Below are positions 31,224 to 36,348 of a stretch of 36,348 nt of DNA, in pieces. The stretch's first letter is position 1; every line of letters begins with the position of its first letter. Origin of the DNA: Candidatus Nanopelagicales bacterium (GTDB lineage: Bacteria; Actinomycetota; Actinomycetes; S36-B12; GCA-2699445); the NCBI GenBank assembly GCA_030700225.1, contig JAUYJT010000045.1, forward strand, positions 1 to 36,348, read 5' to 3'. The notes below the pieces were generated by a model that searched no databases, had not been told where the DNA came from, and worked only from the letters and a program-made list of their open reading frames with translations. Both the position numbers and the translations under genes were made by a program.

Positions 31224-31746
31224 CAAGCGCGCCAGGTCCCGATCGCCGCTGCGTTCCAGACGAACGCGTCTCGATCAGCCCTACAACCGCAGCTCCGTAT
31301 GGCGTCTCCAATACGACCCGGAAACGTTCGGGAAGTGGAGCGAGGGCGTTGCGCGATACATCGGTTCGTGGCGGTTCATCGCCTGGATGACAGTCATCGT
31401 TGTCGCCTGGGTTTCGTACAACATCATCATCCCGGCGGATTGGAGAGCCGACCCCTACCCCTTCATATTCCTGACTCTGTTGCTGTCGCTGCAGGCGTCG
31501 TACGCGGCCCCTCTGATCCTCCTGGCTCAGAACAGGCAAGACGACCGGGACCGAGTGCAGTACGAGGAGGACCGAGCACGAACTGACCGTCAACTCGCCG
31601 ACACTGAGTACCTGATGCGGGAGATCGCGTCGCTGCGTTCGGCTCTCGGCGAGATGGCCACGCGTGACTACCTTCGAAGCGAGCTCAGGGACATGCTGGA
31701 GGAGTTGCAGGCCGACCCCGAAGGGGGGGACCCAGATGCCTCGTAG
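31213..31746 (+). CDS. DUF1003 membrane protein
   Basis: A 177-residue protein of the DUF1003 family. Two transmembrane helices (about 56-73 and 87-105) flank a short loop that includes the conserved PYPFIFLTLLLSLQASYAAPLIL segment. A charged coiled-coil (RDRVQYEEDRARTDRQLA) follows at the C-terminus. Function unknown; the family is frequently next to MgtE-type genes, which supports a link to Mg2+ or cation homeostasis. The ATG at 31213 has GGGGAC upstream and overlaps the preceding gene by 11 bases. The next gene starts inside its end. Confidence 0.9.
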   Translation: MADSKRARSRSPLRSRRTRLDQPYNRSSVWRLQYDPETFGKWSEGVARYIGSWRFIAWMTVIVVAWVSYNIIIPADWRADPYPFIFLTLLLSLQASYAAPLILLAQNRQDDRDRVQYEEDRARTDRQLADTEYLMREIASLRSALGEMATRDYLRSELRDMLEELQADPEGGDPDAS

Positions 31747-33433
31747 GTTGGGCGACGTCCTTCTCGAGTGGGGGACAGTCACTCAGGATGAGCTAGCCGC
31801 AGCGCTGGCGCGGCAACGCGAAGATCCCACGCACAGAAGGCTGGGCCACCTGCTGGTCGAGCACGGTGAACTCGACGAGAAGACGCTGGCTGCCGCACTA
31901 GCCGCAACGCACAATCTGCAGAGCGTAGACCTAGACGCCGTCGAAATCGACCGCAATCTTGCCCGCAAAGTCCCGCGCACCATAGCTGAGCGGCATCTCG
32001 TTCTCCCGATCTCGCAAGACAATGAGGTGATCACAGTCGCCGTCGGGGACCCTGTTGACGTCGTGGCACTTGACGAAGTCCGCTCGCGGCTCAGTTGCGA
32101 TCGCGTCAACATCGTCGTTGCGCCCGAGTCCCAGATCCGCCACAGGTTGGCTGGCATCTGGGGGGATGCGGTAAGCCGACAAGTGGTTGAGAAGTTCGTT
32201 GAGGACCTGCCCGTCGACACCAAGCAGCAGGAGGGCGATGACCCTGACGCCGGGGCAGTCGCGGTAGTGAACCAGATCCTGTCCAGCGCCGCTCACCGGG
32301 AGGCCAGTGACATCCACATCGAGCCGCTGATCGATGGTGTTCGAGTACGGATCCGGGTCGACGGAGTCCTGCAGGAGCTTCTGCGACTTCCGCGGGCAGG
32401 ACTGGGCTCGCTCGTGGCCCGTCTGAAGATCGTTTCCGGATTGGACGTGATGCAAAGGCGAGTGCCGCAGGACGGTCGCACTACCCTGCGAATCGGTCGA
32501 CAGAACAGGGACATCCGAGTGTCCACGCTTCCGTCGATCCACGGCGAGACCATCGTCTTGCGACTGCTCCCGACGCACTCTGATCTACCCTCGCTGGACG
32601 CTCTCGGGATGACGAAGGGCCAGATCGAGTTGCTCAGGGAAACACTCAACCGACCCCAGGGACTAGTGCTAGTAACTGGCCCCACCGGGTCAGGCAAGTC
32701 GATCACGCTCCACGCATCGCTTGAGGAAGTCCGCGACGACAAGCGCAACATCATCAGCTTGGAAGACCCCGTCGAAGTTGACATGCCCGGCCTGACGCAG
32801 GTTCCGATCAACGACGCGATCGGGATGACGTTCCCGACGGGCCTGCAAGCGGCTCTCCGCCAAGACCCCGACGTGATCATGGTGGGGGAATCGCGCGATC
32901 TGGAAACCGCTCAGATGGCCGTTCGGGCCGCGCTCACCGGCCACCTAGTGCTGACCACGCTGCACACGCTAGACGCGCCTTCGGCACTTACCCGGCTGAT
33001 GGAAATGGGCATCCCCACCTACCTTGTCACCGCGAGCCTGCGACTAATCATCGCCCAACGCCTCTTGCGCCGACCCTGCCCCAAATGCGCGAAACCTCAT
33101 GTTCCCGACGACGACACCTGTGCCAGGCTCGGCCTGGCGCCTGAGCAGGCGAAGCGCATGGTGCGCGGCGAGGGATGTCGGCAGTGCGACAAGACAGGGT
33201 TCAAGGGGCGGATCGGCGTGTACAGCTTCCTCAACGTCGGCGAGAGGGTTCGACAGAACCTGCTCGACGGAGTCAGCGAGCCAGAAATGCTCGCAACAGC
33301 ACGGGCAGCCGGCTGGCAGACGCTAGCAGAGCGTGCCGTTGAGATGGCGATGGAAGGGTTGACTACACCCAGCGAGATCCTGCGAACGATCGTCACCGAG
33401 TACGACCCCCGGCCCACTGTGTCGGAGCCGTAG
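31736..33433 (+). CDS. pilB: Type IV pilus assembly ATPase PilB (GspE family)
   Basis: A 565-residue extension ATPase for type IV pili or a type II-like secretion system. The N-terminal MshEN domain carries LGDVLLEWGTVTQDELAAAL and its repeat. Walker A is GPTGSGKS (315-322) followed by Ile-Thr instead of the usual Thr-Thr. The Asp box is IISLEDPVE, Walker B QDPDVIMVGESRD, the His box TGHLVLTTLHT. A zinc module of two CxxC pairs (448/451 and 481/484) completes it. The ATG overlaps the DUF1003 gene and has GGGGGGA upstream. Pilin, PilC and PilM-N-O genes are absent here. Confidence 0.94.
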   Translation: MPRRLGDVLLEWGTVTQDELAAALARQREDPTHRRLGHLLVEHGELDEKTLAAALAATHNLQSVDLDAVEIDRNLARKVPRTIAERHLVLPISQDNEVITVAVGDPVDVVALDEVRSRLSCDRVNIVVAPESQIRHRLAGIWGDAVSRQVVEKFVEDLPVDTKQQEGDDPDAGAVAVVNQILSSAAHREASDIHIEPLIDGVRVRIRVDGVLQELLRLPRAGLGSLVARLKIVSGLDVMQRRVPQDGRTTLRIGRQNRDIRVSTLPSIHGETIVLRLLPTHSDLPSLDALGMTKGQIELLRETLNRPQGLVLVTGPTGSGKSITLHASLEEVRDDKRNIISLEDPVEVDMPGLTQVPINDAIGMTFPTGLQAALRQDPDVIMVGESRDLETAQMAVRAALTGHLVLTTLHTLDAPSALTRLMEMGIPTYLVTASLRLIIAQRLLRRPCPKCAKPHVPDDDTCARLGLAPEQAKRMVRGEGCRQCDKTGFKGRIGVYSFLNVGERVRQNLLDGVSEPEMLATARAAGWQTLAERAVEMAMEGLTTPSEILRTIVTEYDPRPTVSEP

Positions 33434-33473
33434 GGGGACACGGTCGCGGCATCTGCGCCCAACTGGCGCAGCG

Positions 33474-33479
33474 TAGTCT
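33474..33479 (+). promoter_or_regulatory. -10 hexamer TAGTCT, leaderless mrp
   Basis: TAGTCT matches TANNNT and ends six bases before the ATG at 33486. There is no ribosome-binding site and no clear -35. Confidence 0.45.
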
Positions 33480-33485
33480 GCCGTC

Positions 33486-34622
33486 ATGGCGCAAGTAACA
33501 ACCGATGCGGTTCACTCAGCTCTTGACTCAGTGCTCGATCCGGAGATCGGCAAGCCGATCACAGAACTGGGGATGGTCGGCCCCATAGACATCCGTCCCG
33601 ATGGATCCGTCGACGTCACTGTGCTGCTCACGATCAGCGGTTGCCCCATGCAGGACGCGATCAGAACCCGCGTGACCGAGGCGGTAAGCGCGGTGGCTGG
33701 GGTCACAGCCGTCTTGGTGCGCCTGGAAACCATGAGCGAGGAGCAGCGCAAGAACCTGCGAGACAGACTCAGCGGCCCGGTCAGGGAGATTCCGTTCAAC
33801 CGCCCAGGCTCGCTGACACGCTGCTACGCCGTCACGTCCGGTAAGGGCGGGGTCGGCAAGTCTTCCATCACAGTCAACATCGCCGTCTCACTCGCGTCGC
33901 GCGGCCTGGCGGTGGGGGTACTGGACTCAGACATCTACGGTCATTCGGTTCCGGGGATGCTGGGCATCAAGCAGAATCCGACGGTCGTGGACGGGATGCT
34001 CATGCCGCCGTCCGCCAACGGCGTGAAGGCGATCTCGATGCTGCCGTTCAAGCCTGGAGGATCCACTGAGCCGGTCGCGTTCCGCGGCCCGATGCTGCAC
34101 CGCGCCGTGGAGCAGTTCCTGACCGATGTCTACTGGGGCGACTTGGACGTCCTTCTGCTCGACCTCCCACCGGGGACTGGCGACGTGCCGATCTCGGTCG
34201 CCCAGCTACTGCCGTCAGCCGAGCTGTTGGTCGTCACGACCCCGCAATCGGCAGCTGCCGAGGTGGCCGTGCGCGCCGGGATGCTGGCGAAGCAGACGCA
34301 TCAGAAGATCGTCGGCGTCGTTGAAAACATGAGCGCGTTTCCGTGCCCTCACTGCGGGGAACCGATCGAGCTGTTCGGCACGGGTGGAGGAAAGCTCGTC
34401 GCCGAGACGCTGTCGCAGGCTCTGGGCGCGAACGTTCCCCTGATCGGCCAAGTTCCGTTCGATGTTCGATTGCGTGAAGGCGGTGACTCCGGCGAGCCGC
34501 TCGTCGCGCATGAGCCACAATCCCAGGCGGCGCGTGCCCTGGATGCGATCGCTGATCAGCTCGCCGACAACAAGCGCGGGCTCGTCGGGATGGACCTCGG
34601 CATGACCCCGGTCGGCCGCTAG
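33486..34622 (+). CDS. mrp: Mrp/ApbC-family Fe-S cluster carrier ATPase
   Basis: A 378-residue protein that would carry and deliver [4Fe-4S] clusters to apo-enzymes. The N-terminal MIP18-like domain (residues 5-85) has LDPEIGKPITELGMV and ISGCPMQDAI. The deviant Walker A GKGGVGKS (119-126) follows, then LLLDLPPGTGDVPIS. The cluster-binding pair is Cys287/Cys290 (CPHC). Many cluster-requiring enzymes occur in this window, though not next to it. The ATG at 33486 looks leaderless. The end overlaps the convergent gene by four bases. Confidence 0.94.
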   Translation: MAQVTTDAVHSALDSVLDPEIGKPITELGMVGPIDIRPDGSVDVTVLLTISGCPMQDAIRTRVTEAVSAVAGVTAVLVRLETMSEEQRKNLRDRLSGPVREIPFNRPGSLTRCYAVTSGKGGVGKSSITVNIAVSLASRGLAVGVLDSDIYGHSVPGMLGIKQNPTVVDGMLMPPSANGVKAISMLPFKPGGSTEPVAFRGPMLHRAVEQFLTDVYWGDLDVLLLDLPPGTGDVPISVAQLLPSAELLVVTTPQSAAAEVAVRAGMLAKQTHQKIVGVVENMSAFPCPHCGEPIELFGTGGGKLVAETLSQALGANVPLIGQVPFDVRLREGGDSGEPLVAHEPQSQAARALDAIADQLADNKRGLVGMDLGMTPVGR

Positions 34623-35305
34623 GGTCCCTCAGCCGACAGGCCTGGCCCGTCAGTTCCGCTGGGACCCTGATTCTCGTCCTCATCGAAGAACAGGGACTGC
34701 ACTTCATCGGTAATGAACGGCAGCGCCAGAGGCGGCTCAGCTGCACGCATCGCCTGCTGGGCGATTAGCCACGTCGACTCGATCCGGCCATCGTCTTTGG
34801 CGAGCGATGCCGGGTCCGAGGATCCCGCCCCGAGGTAGGCGACCCAGGCGGCATTGTGGCCCAGGTAGGCCTGTTGGGCAGCTAGCAGGTCTGTGTGCCA
34901 GGGCAGGAACGACAGGTCGGCCACCGACCGTCCCGCAGCCTCGACGGCAGCCTTGCCCTCACCGGCGATCGCAGCAATCTCATCTGACGCCTTCGCTGCA
35001 TCCTCATCGGTCGGGCGCCCCTCCCCCTTCTCGGGCACGGCCACATCCGACATGCGGTCCTGTGCGATCGTCATGCCCGACTCTGACGCCGCCACGGTCT
35101 CCAGCAGACGAGACATCTCAATCGTCCTGGCTGCCCAGTCCCCCACGACAGATGCCATTCCGAGGACCACGACTGCCACGACTATCCAAACCACCGGGTG
35201 CGGTCCGCGCCGCGTCGGCTCGGTCGGTGCGGGCGCGGCGCCAATCGGAGCGGGAACAACTATCGGGAACTGGCCGGGGGGCGGCCACTGAACATACTGA
35301 GTCAC
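34619..35305 (-). CDS. Single-pass membrane protein with Pro-rich N-terminus
   Basis: A 228-residue protein I do not recognise by family. Residues 1-35 are Pro-rich (QWPPPGQFPIVVPAPIGAAP). Residues 40-60 form one transmembrane helix (VVWIVVAVVVLGMASVVG), and the rest, acidic and rich in Ala, would lie outside the membrane. The GTG at 35305 is preferred: CAGGCT sits six bases before it, as before the gene at 12156. An ATG at 35323 and the long frame to 35380 are alternatives. It overlaps mrp by four bases, tail to tail. Confidence 0.65.
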   Translation of the reverse strand: MTQYVQWPPPGQFPIVVPAPIGAAPAPTEPTRRGPHPVVWIVVAVVVLGMASVVGDWAARTIEMSRLLETVAASESGMTIAQDRMSDVAVPEKGEGRPTDEDAAKASDEIAAIAGEGKAAVEAAGRSVADLSFLPWHTDLLAAQQAYLGHNAAWVAYLGAGSSDPASLAKDDGRIESTWLIAQQAMRAAEPPLALPFITDEVQSLFFDEDENQGPSGTDGPGLSAEGP

Positions 35306-35311
35306 AGTGCA

Positions 35312-35317
35312 AGCCTG
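35312..35317 (-). promoter_or_regulatory. Possible -10 CAGGCT, leaderless start at 35305
   Basis: On the minus strand CAGGCT is followed by six bases and the GTG at 35305. It is the same arrangement as upstream of 12156. Confidence 0.3.
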
Positions 35318-35387
35318 GACCATCCGGCCGCCGAACGGTAGAGCTTCTACCCACTTCCCGACCTCCGCGGGAGGCCGCACCTCGCGG

Positions 35388-35429
35388 CCGTGCCCGGTTC
35401 CTCCGTGGCCGTGCCCGGTTCCTCCGTGG
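35388..35429. repeat. Two perfect tandem copies of a 21-bp unit
   Basis: The 21-bp unit starting CCGTGCCCGGTT occurs twice in exact tandem (35388-35408 and 35409-35429), with a decayed third start (CCGTTCCGG) after it. It is non-coding, between the membrane-protein gene and the HNH gene. Confidence 0.85.
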
Positions 35430-35463
35430 CCGTTCCGGCGGCTTCAAGCCTCACGCTGGGGGT

Positions 35464-35488
35464 CCCTCCCCCACTTCGTGGGGGGGGG
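35464..35488. repeat. Strong hairpin with a three-base loop
   Basis: Bases 35464-35474 pair with 35478-35488: eleven base pairs including one G-T, loop TTC. It is C-rich on the left and a run of G on the right. No T-run follows on either strand. It could end transcription in either direction or be part of a repeated palindrome linked to DUF222/HNH genes. Confidence 0.6.
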
Positions 35489-35531
35489 CTTGGTCCCGAC
35501 CCACGCAGGAACCCGTCCCGCGCCCGCGTGG

Positions 35532-36347
35532 CTAGGGCGGGGGTCTTCGCCATCGGTGTCGAGGTGTCGGGGTGACGGTCCACCACGGCTGGGATGGATC
35601 GCCCGCGGAGGGTTCCCCGACCCCGGGTTGGCCCGCCTCGGGTTGGCCCGCCTCGGGTTGGCCCGCCTCGGGTTGGCCTGGATCGGTGTCGCGTGTCAGT
35701 TCCCACCGGCCGAGGTCGAGTTGACGATGATGTGGCCAACAAACACTGGCCAGTGAGTCCAGGTCGGTAGCGCCTCCCAGGGACCACGCGGTGACGTGAT
35801 GCGGCTGGGTGTGCTCAGGACCCACATCACAACCCGGGATCACACACCCCCCGTCTCGAACAGCCAAGGCCCTGCGCTGCGCTGGGGTCGCAAGACGAAC
35901 CGAACGGCCCACCGCCACAGGCTGTAGTTGAGTCAAACCCAAACGGTTCAACAACGAACGCGGATCCACCGGTTCGCGAGGCTCAGCGATCACGGGAGTG
36001 ATCTGGCAGGAACACAACCCGAACCGGGCACCGGCATGTCCTAGGACCTGATCGTGGCCCAGCTGGCCCAAACCGGCACCGCCAGCGCACCACCTGTCGC
36101 CACAACCGCCACCGTCGGCGTCGGTGTGGGGTTGGCCGGGGGAGGTGTTGGCGACTTGTTCGGCTTGTGCCATGGTCATGGTCAACGTGACCGCCGCTGG
36201 TAGGCCACCGTGTTTGGGAAGGTCGGCTTTGCTGACCAGAAGCATCAAAGCGTCAGCGTTGCGCTGCGCGCGGGTCAAACCGTCGCCCTCGACGCGAAGC
36301 GATTCAGCGCACGCCGCCACAGCTTCTTCGAACGCTTTGCCGTCCAC
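35532..36347 (-). CDS. DUF222/HNH endonuclease (13E12-type), 5' end cut by window edge
   Basis: The C-terminal 271 residues of a DUF222-HNH protein; the true N-terminus lies beyond the window. The HNH domain is complete: TPAQRRALAVRDGGCVIPGCDVGPEHTQPHHV, then LASVCWPHHRQLDLGRWEL. It holds CVIPGC and the CWPHH cysteine/His set for zinc and the catalytic HH. After it come perfect 15-bp repeats encoding GQPEA. These proteins are common and multi-copy in actinobacteria, and many sit near mobile or variable regions. Their cellular role is not settled. Confidence 0.9.
   Translation of the reverse strand: MDGKAFEEAVAACAESLRVEGDGLTRAQRNADALMLLVSKADLPKHGGLPAAVTLTMTMAQAEQVANTSPGQPHTDADGGGCGDRWCAGGAGLGQLGHDQVLGHAGARFGLCSCQITPVIAEPREPVDPRSLLNRLGLTQLQPVAVGRSVRLATPAQRRALAVRDGGCVIPGCDVGPEHTQPHHVTAWSLGGATDLDSLASVCWPHHRQLDLGRWELTRDTDPGQPEAGQPEAGQPEAGQPGVGEPSAGDPSQPWWTVTPTPRHRWRRPPP
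35632..35678. repeat. 15-bp tandem repeat in the HNH gene tail
   Basis: A unit GGGTTGGCCCGCCTC occurs three times in perfect tandem with a partial fourth. It encodes GQPEA repeated in the C-terminal tail of the HNH protein, so the tail length is likely to vary between strains. Confidence 0.8.
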
Positions 36348-36348
36348 A

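Noticed and set aside
35464-35488. The strong GC hairpin as a standard intrinsic terminator
   Set aside because: No T-run follows on either strand, and the region shows other repeats. It was kept as a repeat/hairpin of unknown role.
35632-35678. Short regular repeats as a CRISPR array
   Set aside because: The 15-bp units are in direct contact without spacers and stay in frame as GQPEA within a protein, so this is a coding tandem repeat.

Overview
The window is GC-rich chromosomal DNA from an actinobacterium. Several genes point to this lineage independently: a WhiB1-type regulator with cysteines at 9, 37, 40 and 46; a SigR/RsrA thiol-stress pair whose anti-sigma has C3, C11, H37, C41 and C44; a UsfX/SigF-type pair; the mycobacterial-type ribosomal protein bL37; a WS/DGAT acyltransferase; a Ni-superoxide dismutase with its maturation protease; and a DUF222/HNH (13E12-type) gene. 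Many starts are leaderless, which is also common in Actinobacteria. I cannot place it to genus.

Layout. 1-5.5 kb: a decayed helix-turn-helix fragment, tRNA-Arg(CCG), a cupin and aldose-1-epimerase pair, an RNA 2',3'-cyclic phosphodiesterase, an HD hydrolase, an Ala/Lys-rich membrane-anchored protein and WS/DGAT. 5.5-7.2 kb: aldehyde dehydrogenase and a control region with a large inverted repeat. 7.2-15.1 kb: the sulfite-reduction and sirohaem block. It opens with a leaderless poly-cysteine leader peptide, followed by sulfite-reductase-like gene 1, cysH, sulfite reductase gene 2 and a sirohydrochlorin chelatase, with overlapping stops and starts. An ABC transporter pair follows, and a convergent CysG-type sirohaem synthase faces it. 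15.1-18.1 kb: an MDR oxidoreductase, sodX facing away from sodN, and sodN-usfX-sigF in one tight unit. 18.2-23.8 kb: a diacylglycerol-kinase-like gene, whiB1, a SIS-domain sugar isomerase, a TPP enzyme, a crotonase and a thioesterase. 23.8-26.9 kb: PilT, the 24-residue bL37, rsrA and sigR (with a SigR-type promoter of its own) and an alpha/beta hydrolase. 26.9-29.8 kb: an SRAP DNA-protein-crosslink protein, an unrecognised secreted protein and an L-malyl-CoA lyase-like enzyme. 29.9-34.6 kb: a soluble MgtE/CBS protein, a DUF1003 protein, PilB and an Mrp-type Fe-S carrier. 34.6 kb-end: a one-pass membrane protein, tandem repeats with a strong hairpin, and the C-terminal part of a DUF222/HNH protein cut by the window edge.

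The most interesting part is 7.0-13.8 kb. The order nirA-cysH-che1 is the known mycobacterial sulfite-assimilation operon, but here a second nirA-like gene is placed in front. By eye alignment that extra copy has lost the active-site Tyr of the Tyr-Cys crosslink and one substrate-binding Arg, while keeping all cluster ligands. The operon is preceded by a leader peptide containing CCVMCC and by alternative RNA hairpins, which fits cysteine-responsive attenuation. A recurrent TANNNT-like hexamer 6-7 bases before start codons suggests that much of the window is transcribed as leaderless mRNA.
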